This document shows, piece after piece, positions 45,159 through 54,799 of a stretch of 64,000 nt of DNA. The first letter of the stretch is position 1, and every line of letters starts with the position of its first letter. The position numbers and the translations under genes are program-made. The notes below the pieces were generated by a model. It worked only from the letters and a program-made list of their open reading frames with translations, was not told the DNA's origin and did not search any database. Source of the stretch: G963665005 sp963665005 (lineage in GTDB: Bacteria > Bacillota > Clostridia > Christensenellales > SZUA-584); NCBI GenBank assembly GCA_963665005.2, contig CAXXTQ010000002.1, positions 1 through 64,000 of the forward strand. The letters are read 5' to 3'.

Positions 45159-46115
45159 CTATTTTTCTTTAGCCATACGTAATTTCTGTAAACAATCAAA
45201 GCTTACCGCCAACAACAAAACAACACCCTGTACAACAATTTGCACATACTCGCTTACATTTGCCAGAGCCATACCATTTGCAAGCACGCCCATTATAAAC
45301 ACACCAATCAAGCAACCAAACACTGAGGCCGATCCACCTGAAATACTTGTTCCTCCCAGAACACATGCTATAATAACATCGAACTCAAACCCTCCTCCTG
45401 TATTCGGCGATCCTGTGTTGATCCTTGAAAGGGTCACTATACCTGCTATACATGCAAATACACTGCTCAACACATATACGCTCGTCTTCATGACGTCAAC
45501 ATTTATACCAGAAAGTTTTGCAGCTTCCTCGTTTCCTCCTATGGCAACATAATATCTGCCATAAGTCGTTTTATAAAGCAATAACCATGCCAATACAAAA
45601 GTAATCGCAAAGATAATTACAGGTATCGGGATATATGCCAAGTACCCTTGTCCAATTACTTTAAATTCTGTAGTAAAACCATATATGGGTAACCCGCCGC
45701 ATATAAGGTAGGCTGCACCTTGAAGTATTTTCATAAAAGCAAGCGTCGCAATAAAGGGCGGTATCTTTACCTTCGTAATAAACAAGCCAGTAATCAAGCC
45801 CGCTATAATGGCCATGACAATGCATATTAGTATTGCCAGGTACATATTCATACCCATATTAACCATCATGTAGGCGCATATGATATTTGTAAATGTAACT
45901 TGTGAGCCTACTGATAAATCTATACCTCCCACTAACAATACAAACATCATACCTGCAGCGGCAATCCCGACCATTGATACTTGTCTTGCAATATTTAACG
46001 TATTGTTAATTGAAAAGAAATTATTTGCAGTAAATGAAAAGAATATAACAAGAGCAATTAACACAAATACGATTGCATACTTCCCTAAGAATTTCGCCTT
46101 TCCTTCTTTATACAT
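45159..46115 (-). CDS. sugar ABC transporter permease (RbsC-like), cluster 2
   Basis: 318 residues and about ten membrane segments of the CUT2 permease family, with VGGIDLSVGSQVTFTN and SGGSASVFGCLIGVFIMGVL. It forms the membrane channel with the ATPase encoded 19 bases upstream. It is clearly diverged from the cluster 1 permease, consistent with a different transported sugar. Confidence 0.88.
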   Translation of the reverse strand: MYKEGKAKFLGKYAIVFVLIALVIFFSFTANNFFSINNTLNIARQVSMVGIAAAGMMFVLLVGGIDLSVGSQVTFTNIICAYMMVNMGMNMYLAILICIVMAIIAGLITGLFITKVKIPPFIATLAFMKILQGAAYLICGGLPIYGFTTEFKVIGQGYLAYIPIPVIIFAITFVLAWLLLYKTTYGRYYVAIGGNEEAAKLSGINVDVMKTSVYVLSSVFACIAGIVTLSRINTGSPNTGGGFEFDVIIACVLGGTSISGGSASVFGCLIGVFIMGVLANGMALANVSEYVQIVVQGVVLLLAVSFDCLQKLRMAKEK

Positions 46116-46134
46116 TATATACCATTTCCTCCAT

Positions 46135-47628
46135 TCAACTTACCTTTGATGCATAGTGCATTATTTTTTCTTGAGAAAACTCTTCTCTTTTTAACTGGGC
46201 TCGTATTTTCCGTTCGCACAAAACAAGTATTCGATCAGACATTCCCATTAACTCAGGCATCTCCGACGAAATCATAATTATTGTTTTACCCTGTTTAACC
46301 ATCTCATTTATGAGTATGTATATTTCATATTTTGCCCCAACGTCTATACCTCTGGTCGGCTCATCCATTATAATTAGATCGGGCTGTGCCGCAAGCCATT
46401 TTGCAACAACAACCTTTTGCTGGTTGCCCCCGCTCAGATTTTTCACAAGCTGTTGTATAGACGGTGCTTTTATTGTAAGTGCATTTTTATATTTATCAAT
46501 AATTTTTCTTTCTTTACTTCTATTGATCCAGGACAAAAAGGATATCTTACTTAACATAGCAAGCGTAATATTCTGGGCAATTGACATATGTGCTAATATA
46601 CCATGCTCTTTACGGTTTTCCGGCACCAACACGATTCCGTGAGCAATCGCATCTTTGGGAGATTTAACATGTATTTCCTTCCCCTTCAATTTCAACTTTC
46701 CAGATTTTATCTTTGCAGTGCCGAATATTAATTGCGCCATCTCCGTACGCCCAGCACCTACAAGGCCGCCCAAGCCCAGTATTTCTCCTCGATATAGCTT
46801 CATATTTAAGTTTTCAAATCCATTACCTGATACCCCTTCCATTTCCAGCAGTACTTCATCGGTAATCTGGGGCTCCTCTTTAGGAAATATGTTTTTTATT
46901 TCACGTCCTACCATCATTGTAATAAGCGTATCTCTTGTTATCTCGTTTGTATCCATAGTCGTAATTAGCTTACCATCCCTCATAACAGAAACTCTGTCAG
47001 ATACCTCAAATATTTCTTCTAATCGATGTGAGATATATATAATACTGACTCCGGAGGCTTTCAATGTTCTTATCAATTTGAATAACGTCTCCACTTCTGC
47101 ATCTGTCAATGGTGCAGTGGGCTCATCCATTATCAACACTTTTATATCCGTTATTAATACTTTACCGATTTCAACTAGCTGTTGATATCCAACGGAAAGA
47201 TTTTTTATTTGATCGTTTATATCTATCTTTATATCTAACTGATCAAACACCTGCAGGGCACGCTTTTTCATTTCTTTTTTCTTTAAAAATTTCCCAACCT
47301 TTATCTCTCGTCCCAAGAACAGATTTTCCCACACGGTGAGTTCATTTACCAGATTAAATTCCTGATAGATAACACCAATACCTAATTCTTTCGAGCTATG
47401 TGGGTTAAAACCTTTATATTCTTCGCCTTCAATTACTATCGTACCGGAGCTGGGTTTATGTGCGCCTGCTGCAGTTTTTATCAATGTTGATTTGCCTGCG
47501 CCATTCTCACCAACAAGCGCATGCACCTCACCCTTACGAAGTGAAAAGCTCACATCATCTATTGCCAAAACACCCGGAAACGTTTTAGTAATATTACGAA
47601 ATTCAAAAAAAGTCTTTTTATTTCCCAC
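46135..47628 (-). CDS. sugar ABC transporter ATPase with two intact domains (RbsA-like), cluster 2
   Basis: 497 residues. Domain 1: Walker A GENGAGKST, LSVGYQQLVEIGKVL, Walker B VLIMDEPTAPLTD. Domain 2: GLVGAGRTE, LSGGNQQKVVVAKWL and LIIMDEPTRGIDVG; the Walker A Lys of domain 2 is Arg, as is common in this family. The ENRKEHG motif is present. It powers the cluster 2 importer. Confidence 0.9.
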   Translation of the reverse strand: MGNKKTFFEFRNITKTFPGVLAIDDVSFSLRKGEVHALVGENGAGKSTLIKTAAGAHKPSSGTIVIEGEEYKGFNPHSSKELGIGVIYQEFNLVNELTVWENLFLGREIKVGKFLKKKEMKKRALQVFDQLDIKIDINDQIKNLSVGYQQLVEIGKVLITDIKVLIMDEPTAPLTDAEVETLFKLIRTLKASGVSIIYISHRLEEIFEVSDRVSVMRDGKLITTMDTNEITRDTLITMMVGREIKNIFPKEEPQITDEVLLEMEGVSGNGFENLNMKLYRGEILGLGGLVGAGRTEMAQLIFGTAKIKSGKLKLKGKEIHVKSPKDAIAHGIVLVPENRKEHGILAHMSIAQNITLAMLSKISFLSWINRSKERKIIDKYKNALTIKAPSIQQLVKNLSGGNQQKVVVAKWLAAQPDLIIMDEPTRGIDVGAKYEIYILINEMVKQGKTIIMISSEMPELMGMSDRILVLCERKIRAQLKREEFSQEKIMHYASKVS

Positions 47629-47661
47629 TTAATTTCCTCTTTCGTTTTTTTTATAATTCTA

Positions 47662-47698
47662 CAGACACGAACAGCAAATATATTACCGTTCGTGTCTG
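47662..47698. promoter_or_regulatory. hairpin between binding-protein and ATPase genes, cluster 2
   Basis: Perfect 11-bp arms cagacacgaac (47662-47672) and gttcgtgtctg (47688-47698) with a 15-base loop. As in cluster 1, it follows the binding-protein gene and lacks a T-tract, so it probably raises binding-protein mRNA over transporter mRNA. Confidence 0.6.
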
Positions 47699-47713
47699 CA
47701 CCTATTTATACCT

Positions 47714-48829
47714 TTATTCTAAATAATCTCCAAAATACGCCAGGGCTTCGTAATCAACCGTTACTTCAATATCATAATTGAGCTGTTCCATCATTTCAGG
47801 TAAGTTATCATAAGTAATTGGAAGTACAGGCATATACAAAACACTTTCATAATCTTCGCCGCGTACAACCTTCATTGTTTCATCTATCATAGCTTCCGCG
47901 TGAAGAGCTCCCCCTCCAAGATTTGCACAGCCACGTATATAACCGCCCATGGCCATTAACGTAACCGCTTCCAAGCTACCGTCGATTGTGAAAATACCAA
48001 AGTCATCATCAGCATTGGCCGCTACAATCGCCTCGTTTGCGCCAACACCGCCGCCATCACCAAAAGATAGAATGATGTCCATATCGGGGTAAGCCTGGAG
48101 CATGTTTTCAGCTCCATCAAATCCTTCAGTTGCTACCAAAGCGTCTTGCTCTATAACGACCTCCGCGTTAGGAGCCAGTTCTGCAAGAGCATCTTTCATT
48201 CCTTGAACACGCGTTGCGGCTATATCAGGAAATACGCTACTCCCGAATACTCCAACTTCAATTGTTTCCTTATTTTTTAGTGTTTCATGCTCATTGATCC
48301 ATGCCGCTGCCATAGTACCACACATCACACCCGCATCATGATCAGGCATAGCATATTTAATATCATCGACTAGAGATTCGGTCGTATAAGCACAAAGCGC
48401 AATGCCGTTGTCCTTTGCCTTCTGAAGCACGTCTTCACCTGCAGTTGTTGGCGTAATGTATATAATGCCGTCATAACCAGCCGTAATGAAATTTTCCATT
48501 TGCTCAACAAATTTGCTGGGATCATCATCATAAGAAACGGATGTTACGTTGGCATTATACTTTTCCTTTGCATATACTTCTGCATGATTAACAAGATCAA
48601 CCCAAACACTGTTAGTAAGGCCGCTGAATACGATGCCGAGCTGGTACTCCTTAGCAGTCTCGTCAACGCTATCATCAGGCTCTTCGCCACCATTTTCCGC
48701 AGTCTCTGTATCTACCGCTTCATCGGTAGACTGAACTTCGTTAGGTGCACCTGTACAAGCAGCAAATACAAACGCTAATAATAAAACTAACAGTACAAAC
48801 GCTATGCTCCTTTTCATCTTCTTCACCAT
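47714..48829 (-). CDS. sugar-binding lipoprotein (RbsB-like), cluster 2
   Basis: 371 residues. The signal peptide ends in the lipobox VFAAC with the lipidated Cys at residue 25. An acidic low-complexity linker (Glu/Asp/Thr, about residues 30-60) precedes the Peripla_BP_4 domain, which begins YQLGIVFSGLTNSVWVDLVN. It captures the sugar for the RbsC/RbsA importer. The start is well defined by AGGAGG seven bases upstream. First gene of the leftward operon, divergent from the response regulator. Confidence 0.88.
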   Translation of the reverse strand: MVKKMKRSIAFVLLVLLLAFVFAACTGAPNEVQSTDEAVDTETAENGGEEPDDSVDETAKEYQLGIVFSGLTNSVWVDLVNHAEVYAKEKYNANVTSVSYDDDPSKFVEQMENFITAGYDGIIYITPTTAGEDVLQKAKDNGIALCAYTTESLVDDIKYAMPDHDAGVMCGTMAAAWINEHETLKNKETIEVGVFGSSVFPDIAATRVQGMKDALAELAPNAEVVIEQDALVATEGFDGAENMLQAYPDMDIILSFGDGGGVGANEAIVAANADDDFGIFTIDGSLEAVTLMAMGGYIRGCANLGGGALHAEAMIDETMKVVRGEDYESVLYMPVLPITYDNLPEMMEQLNYDIEVTVDYEALAYFGDYLE

Positions 48830-49013
48830 TTTTGTTCCTCCTTTTGTTTTTACAATTTATACAATCCACATAGCCGTGTTACATAAGCAAACCACAAAAT
48901 ACGGATTGTCGCTATTGCTCAGCATCATTTATACTAACACTCGCTCAATAAACCGTCTACGCGACACTTTCTAGATTTCTCATGCCATTTTCAAGATATT
49001 TAATTTTGGTCAC

Positions 49014-49043
49014 TTGCTTTTATTATTTATAAGGGACTATAAT
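49014..49043 (+). promoter_or_regulatory. likely promoter of the cluster 2 response regulator
   Basis: TTGCTT (49014-49019), an 18-base spacer and TATAAT (49038-49043) lie in the 245-base divergent region between the binding-protein gene and the regulator. No further operator could be defined in this gap. Confidence 0.45.
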
Positions 49044-49074
49044 AAAATAGGGAAAGGGGGATAAAATTAAATTT

Positions 49075-50688
49075 ATGATTACATCAAAGAAATTGTCAAC
49101 AATAATCATAGATGACGAACCTAATGTCTGTGACTTAATAAAGCATTTAGGGAATTGGCAGGAGTTAAATATCGAAGTCATCGGAGAAGCAAATGGTGGT
49201 CAACAGGGTCTTGCCTTAATTCGAAAATACAAACCAGATATCGTAATAATTGATATGAGGCTTCCGGGGATTAGCGGAATTGATATTATTAAAAAATGTT
49301 TTACAGAACATATTTCGTCAAAATTTCTAGTTGTTAGTGGCTATAAAAAATTCGAATATGCTCAACAGGCTCTCACATTAAACGTTTCAGGGTATCTCCT
49401 CAAACCTATTAACAAATATGACCTTAATTCTGCCCTTAAAAAAATAATTACAGAGATTCAAAATTCTTATGTTGCCAAGAATCATTTGCAAACTCTCTCC
49501 TCAACAATCGATATAAAACAAGGATATTTATGGGAGCAGCTATTTTTTGCATTGACCGAACAAAAAAGGAATAACATTGATATAAATAAACTTAGAAAAA
49601 CTCTTGGAATTTCCAACGATAATATAAGCTTTGTATTTTTTATCGTTAAAATAGATGCTTTAATTGATACATTAGATATAAATTCATTATTAAAACAGAT
49701 TAATGCTTTATTAAAAAAATACTTTAATGAACAAGCTCCCTTTCCCTTACATATTTTCAAAACCGAAAATCGCCTTTTTAGCATTTTATATTATGAATCG
49801 GCCAGTCCCTACAACGCCACGTCGATATTTAATAATATCTATCAACTAGTAAATAAAAAAATACTTCCAGCCAAAGCAAAAGTAACTATAGGAATTAGTT
49901 CGAAAAAAAATAGTTTTTCTGATTTGCCGTCAGCATATCGCGAAGCCACAGCCTGCATAGAATTTCGTCGTTATAGTACACAAAATATAATTTTGTATAC
50001 CCCGGAAATCCCGTTGGTCCCAAAAGAATTTGCTGTTCCTCAAAAATATGAAGACAAAATCATAAGAGCTATAGAAATCCAAAGTAAAGAAAAGGCTTTA
50101 CAAATCTTTAATGATTTTTGGTCAGAATTTTTGCCCACTTTTAAGCCTCGCGGCAGTTTATTCATTACAATTAGCGCATTTGTGGAAACATGGTGTTCAA
50201 TACTTAATAGCTATTCTAAACATACGGATTTTTTTCAAAAAGAAAAATATATGCTTATTACATCAATAGATAATGAAATGAACCTCAATAAAATTAAGGA
50301 TTATGTTTCCATAATGATCAAATCTTCTATTAAACAATATGCTGACTGCCATAAATCATGGGGGGACCAATATATACGAACAGCTAAAAAATATATTGCA
50401 GAAAATTTGGGAAATGGTTTAACATTGGATGAAGTTGCTGAAGCAGTATCTTTAAATCCAATATATTTTAGTTCATTATTTAAAACAAAAACCGAAATGA
50501 ATTTCTCCAGTTATATCCAAAAGCAACGTATAGATATGGCTAAGCAACTACTTCAAAAATCTAAGTCTCCCATCAAAGTCATTAGTTCTTCCGTCGGTTA
50601 TCAAGATATCAATTATTTTACAAAACTGTTTAAAAGGTATGTCGGAATTACTCCATCTGCATATCGGCGTATGCATTTTCCAATTTAA
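49075..50688 (+). CDS. YesN/AraC-type response regulator, cluster 2
   Basis: 537 residues: a receiver domain (TIIIDDEPNVCDLI, phospho-Asp in VIIDMRLPG near residue 60, YLLKPIN), a long middle region without motif, and two AraC helix-turn-helix units (TLDEVAEAVSLNPIYFSSLF and IKVISSSVGYQDINYFTKLF). It is expected to control the divergent transport operon. The nearest good ribosome binding site (GGGGG) lies about 15 bases before the ATG, which is unusually far; an in-frame ATT at 49066 would fit better. First gene of a regulator-kinase-pseudo-ATPase operon. Confidence 0.88.
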   Translation: MITSKKLSTIIIDDEPNVCDLIKHLGNWQELNIEVIGEANGGQQGLALIRKYKPDIVIIDMRLPGISGIDIIKKCFTEHISSKFLVVSGYKKFEYAQQALTLNVSGYLLKPINKYDLNSALKKIITEIQNSYVAKNHLQTLSSTIDIKQGYLWEQLFFALTEQKRNNIDINKLRKTLGISNDNISFVFFIVKIDALIDTLDINSLLKQINALLKKYFNEQAPFPLHIFKTENRLFSILYYESASPYNATSIFNNIYQLVNKKILPAKAKVTIGISSKKNSFSDLPSAYREATACIEFRRYSTQNIILYTPEIPLVPKEFAVPQKYEDKIIRAIEIQSKEKALQIFNDFWSEFLPTFKPRGSLFITISAFVETWCSILNSYSKHTDFFQKEKYMLITSIDNEMNLNKIKDYVSIMIKSSIKQYADCHKSWGDQYIRTAKKYIAENLGNGLTLDEVAEAVSLNPIYFSSLFKTKTEMNFSSYIQKQRIDMAKQLLQKSKSPIKVISSSVGYQDINYFTKLFKRYVGITPSAYRRMHFPI

Positions 50689-50695
50689 ATATGGT

Positions 50696-51739
50696 ATGAA
50701 TATGAAATTATTAAAAAATAAAAATAATAAAATAAATTTTTTTTCTCATGCTGCTTTTGTACTATATTGCCTATTATTTTCTGCGCAGATTTTCTCGCTT
50801 TATTTTATTTATCTTGCATATAGAGTATCCTTATTAAGTATTTTGTATTTCTTTTTTATAATTCTTTGTATGCTATTTTTTATTTTCATTATAATTCGGC
50901 CAATATATAAGAACTACAAACGCGGCAAAATTGCTGGCATTGTTGAAAACAATCCTTTTAAAATGCTAAATAGCCTTGCTTCAGGTGCGTGGGTGAAAAT
51001 CATTGAAGAAAACAATAATTTAGTTAAAAAAGACTACTCTAATAAAATACTTCTTAACCAAATGAAATTTCAAACATTGCAAAATCAAATAAATCCTCAT
51101 TTTTTATATAATTCCCTTGATTCTGTCCGTGGACTGGCAATAAAGGCAAAGGACTATTCTACAGCAGAAATGGTAGAAGCTCTCGCCTCATTTTTCAGAT
51201 ATAACATTGGTAATGAAAATGATATCGTTGAATTGCATCAGGAAATACAAAGTATACGCAACTATTTTATTATCCAGAGATATCGTTTCTCAAATCGTTT
51301 TAAACTTGAGTGCCATTTTGATCAGAAAGACTCCTCAATTATTCAATATATGATTCCAAAACTAATAATACAACCGTTAGTAGAAAACGCAATATTTCAT
51401 GGACTCGAACCCAAAGAAGGCAAAGGTTTCGTCGCCATCAATGTCCGTAAAACTACACACAGACTGTATATATCAGTTGCCGACAATGGCGTAGGGATGA
51501 GCGACGCAGAATTACACTATCTCAATAAAAAATTGCTTTCAATTAAAAAAACTTCGCAAGGCTTATCTATTAGCGAAGATATGAAACATAAAAACATTGC
51601 TATACCTAATATAAATCAACGCATAAAAAGTATTTTTGGAGAAGATTTTGGTTTGCATATCAGCAGTACGCTCAATCTTGGTACAGAAATCGAACTCTCT
51701 CTCCCATTTCCATCACAGATAAAGGATTACAGCCAGTGA
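50696..51739 (+). CDS. LytS/YesM-type histidine kinase lacking an extracellular sensor domain, cluster 2
   Basis: About 347 residues. Two membrane helices lie within the first ~70 residues (HAAFVLYCLLFSAQIFSLYF and SILYFFFIILCMLFFIFIII) and are joined by only a few residues, so there is no extracellular sensing domain. The phospho-acceptor is in INPHFLYNSLDSVRG (about His135). The HATPase domain has VENAIFHGLEP and VADNGVGMSD. It follows the regulator by seven bases and overlaps the next gene by four. The signal must enter through the membrane or a partner protein. The adjacent pseudo-ATPase is the obvious candidate. Confidence 0.85.
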   Translation: MNMKLLKNKNNKINFFSHAAFVLYCLLFSAQIFSLYFIYLAYRVSLLSILYFFFIILCMLFFIFIIIRPIYKNYKRGKIAGIVENNPFKMLNSLASGAWVKIIEENNNLVKKDYSNKILLNQMKFQTLQNQINPHFLYNSLDSVRGLAIKAKDYSTAEMVEALASFFRYNIGNENDIVELHQEIQSIRNYFIIQRYRFSNRFKLECHFDQKDSSIIQYMIPKLIIQPLVENAIFHGLEPKEGKGFVAINVRKTTHRLYISVADNGVGMSDAELHYLNKKLLSIKKTSQGLSISEDMKHKNIAIPNINQRIKSIFGEDFGLHISSTLNLGTEIELSLPFPSQIKDYSQ

Positions 51740-53145
51740 TAGACGAATTGCTTAGAATTGAAGATTTATACGGCTATTATATTGAGAAAACAATACTTGA
51801 TCATGTTGCTTTTAGTCTTTTTAATGGCGAAATTTTGTGCCTATTTGGATTGAATAATTCCGGGAAAAGTACTATTATCCGCATCTTTTCGGGCAAAATA
51901 CACGGCGTCTGGGAAAAAAGAATATATTATAAAGGTAACCCTATAACAATTGATTCTCCAACCGAATCAAAAAAACTTGGAATTGCATGTATACAATCTA
52001 ACTCTTCGCTACTGGATACTTTTACGGTATCAGAAAGCCTTTTTATAATGCCTGAAATTTCTCCAAAACGCACCTTTATCTCATATAAAAAAATTAATAA
52101 AAAGACTGCTCAAATCCTAAAAAAATTTGATCTCGATATAAACCCTACCGACATAGTATGCAATCTTAGTCAAGCCAACCGCTTCCTTCTTGAAATTGTT
52201 AAAAATATAGTAGATGAAAAAGAAATATTCTTTATTGACTGTCTTCATGTATTCAGGCAAAAAACTGATTTTGATAAACTTAGAAAAATTATTATTAGCC
52301 TTAGAGAAACTGGTAAAACCATTTTATTTACCAGTAATAATTACCACCAAAACCTTTCCTTTGCTGATCGTATTTATATATTACGTGATGGTATGATCGT
52401 AAAGGAAATGACTGCTTCAAATTTTACTCCAAAGCTCTTAAAGAAATATGCAGCTAAACAGTTTTATATTCCAACATCGAATAGCAAAGTAGAAAAAGAT
52501 TCATCTATACTGCTAGACATTAAAAACCTCAATGTTAACAAAAAATCTCATGCGCTTTCTTTTAAAATCTTTAAAGGTGCAATAACTGCTGTTGCATCAC
52601 AAAATAAAAATTTGCTGCATGAATTAGCTAACTATTTTATTGACCCATATCCACAGAATATTTTTGTGAAAATTAATGGTATGAACGTTACACACAAGAA
52701 ATTCTGCAAATGGCTCAAACGCAATTCCAGCACTATATTAAACCTATCTAAAAGCGTTTGTAGATTTTATAACATGAGTGTTTTAGAAAACATTACTGTA
52801 AGTGCTAAACCTTCTTTCCCATTCCCTAGATTATGGATTAATAAAAAAGTCAAAAGCTTTATAGCTACTGACAATAAACATCTTATTGATGTTGTAGAAC
52901 TACTAGATAAACAAGGAGGTGACTTTGTCGTCTACAATGCATTTCTTCTTATAAAACGACTTATATACCGTAAGATACAATTTGTCGTATTCTACTGCCC
53001 CGAATTTGGACTTGATCCCTTAAGTATTACTTGGATCTACTCAGTAATTGAAGAACTCTGTAAAAAAGGTATTGGTGTATTGCTACTTACTGAGAATGGT
53101 AATGAGGCGTCCCCTTTTTGTTCCCATACTATTTGGATAGGCTAA
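51736..53145 (+). CDS. degenerate RbsA-like tandem ABC protein (pseudo-ATPase), cluster 2
   Basis: 469 residues, the same length as the cluster 1 protein, with the layout of RbsA. Domain 1 keeps a Walker A (GLNNSGKST), but its signature reads LSQANRFLLEIVKNI and Walker B reads IFFIDCLHVFRQ, without the catalytic Glu. Domain 2 has no Walker A (AVASQNKNLLHELANYF), and Walker B reads FVVFYCPEFGLDPLS. It starts with GTG inside the stop of the kinase gene (GTGA overlap), so kinase and pseudo-ATPase are made together. The function is unknown. I infer that it docks on the transporter or membrane kinase and reports sugar uptake. Confidence 0.75.
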   Translation: MIDELLRIEDLYGYYIEKTILDHVAFSLFNGEILCLFGLNNSGKSTIIRIFSGKIHGVWEKRIYYKGNPITIDSPTESKKLGIACIQSNSSLLDTFTVSESLFIMPEISPKRTFISYKKINKKTAQILKKFDLDINPTDIVCNLSQANRFLLEIVKNIVDEKEIFFIDCLHVFRQKTDFDKLRKIIISLRETGKTILFTSNNYHQNLSFADRIYILRDGMIVKEMTASNFTPKLLKKYAAKQFYIPTSNSKVEKDSSILLDIKNLNVNKKSHALSFKIFKGAITAVASQNKNLLHELANYFIDPYPQNIFVKINGMNVTHKKFCKWLKRNSSTILNLSKSVCRFYNMSVLENITVSAKPSFPFPRLWINKKVKSFIATDNKHLIDVVELLDKQGGDFVVYNAFLLIKRLIYRKIQFVVFYCPEFGLDPLSITWIYSVIEELCKKGIGVLLLTENGNEASPFCSHTIWIG

Positions 53146-53441
53146 TTCTATTGACCAGTTTTCAGGAAAAAGGTCGCAAAGTTCAAGAATACCCCCTGTC
53201 AGTGTCAAATAAATGGCCTATTGCCAAAACCTTTTTTTATGTCTAAAACAGATTAAATAATGCATTGTTCTCATCTATTTGTACTGTGGGAAAGCCATCG
53301 CTCCTAAAAAATAAACGTCAATAATCAAAAGAAGTAATAAACCGCAAATACGTTATCCTCACAAATATTTAAAAACTGAAATGTGTCCAAACGTCCTTTT
53401 TTTAAAGTTCACAAATAAGCGAAAACTACGTAACCATCGTG
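53146..53441. other. intergenic stretch with no recognisable gene
   Basis: 296 AT-rich bases between the pseudo-ATPase gene and the IS1182 remnant. I see no open frame of interest, no terminator and no tRNA-like element here. Confidence 0.5.
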
Positions 53442-54799
53442 GGGCGTGTTGACAAAATGGTCAATACAAAACGAAAAGCCTGAGAAAAGTCAGGGTTGGA
53501 GGTAATAATATTCATCCGTACCAATCAATTTATGGTTCTGTTCCATATGCTCCGTATAGAGATCGTTTGATTTTCCTTATCGTAGAAGTAGCTGTAAAAC
53601 ATTTTTCCCTTAGACCGCAACTTCGGCATTTTGGGGCGCTGCTTCTGTACAAAGCATATATGTGCTCGCCCTTACGTTCATAATAAGAAAAATGAAGGGT
53701 ATGCCCTCCTGGACAATGGTATACATTTTTTTCTTTATCGTAGATAAATTCTTCTGCAGGTAATTCGTTCTTTCGAAAACCAACATGTTTCTGACTTTCG
53801 GGAATATAGAGTGTTATACCCATTTCGCCAAAATCGTGATGTGCTTCCACACAATCATATCCACGATCCGCAACCATATTTTGAATGGGCAATTATAATC
53901 GATCATGCTGAATTTTTATCCTATCTGTACAACATTCATGATCCAAACGATTTCCGATTGTTACATGGATATCAGTAATAATCCCGTGCTTTATGTCGGC
54001 GCATTGGTGGCAAAGGTAATGAAATCCTCCCGGCTTCCCCCGCCGCCCTAACATTCCACTATCAGAATCGATCAGGTTTTGCACTTCTTGCCTTTTTCGT
54101 AGCTTAGCTCTTGGTTTTGGTTTTAGCCCACGCTTTTTCTTGCAGGAATACTTCTCTGCTTACAATGCTTTAATATGCTCGAGGGAATTCCAGGACGGTC
54201 ACTATAACTCTCTTTTTATCATCTGTATTAGCTTTTACATGGGTTGCATCCATAGCAATTGATTTACCTTCTACTAAACCCGCCTCTATGCAAAGACGTA
54301 CAATATGTACGAATATATCCTCAAAGATGGTTGTATTTTTAAATCGGCGACATCTGTTTTGTGAAAAGGTCGAATAATCCGGTAATACGGTCTTCCAGAT
54401 CTAACCCCAGGTACCATCAATATGCAATATTGACCTGTACTTCCTGTTCAAGCCTCTCTCAGAATTGATGCCGTACAAATATCCAGCAGAAGCATCTTTA
54501 CCAGCACTACGGAATTAATTGATGTCCGTCCATATTTGCTATACATGGGACGCACCACATCATACACAAAATTCATGTCAACAGATGCATCCAGCTTCCT
54601 TAAAAAATGATCAGCCGGGGCAAGGCTATCCATTGCTATCATCATAAGCCGTTGTTGCTTGTTTCGTTCTTCGCTCATCATTGAAATCGCCCGCTTTTAT
54701 TATACATAAATATTCTGTATTTTTCCCTTTTTGCGGCATTTTTTCATTCCTTATACTACAAAAGTCATCGGCTTATCCGATGACTTTGTCAACACGCCC
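53442..54799. mobile_element. IS1182-family element, copy 2, with intact ends
   Basis: Bounded by a perfect 15-bp inverted repeat: gggcgtgttgacaaa at 53442-53456 and its complement at 54785-54799. The flanks carry the direct repeat atcgtg (53436-53441 and 54800-54805), consistent with a six-base target duplication. At about 1358 bp it is shorter than a typical element, so it has an internal deletion. A hairpin of the kind seen at copy 1 lies inside the right end (around 54762-54784). Confidence 0.8.
53530..54681 (-). pseudogene. broken IS1182-family transposase, copy 2
   Basis: Readable pieces of one transposase on the minus strand in different frames. The N-terminus MMSEERNKQQRLMMIAMDSL is at 54448-54681. 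A middle piece is at 53893-54084. The late core and zinc-like region, with MVADRGYDCVEAH, VYHCPGGHTLHF and CRSCGLREKCF, is at 53530-53892. Several frameshifts separate them, and the last ~100 residues, including the catalytic Glu region, are missing before the stop at 53530. It cannot be functional. Confidence 0.82.
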
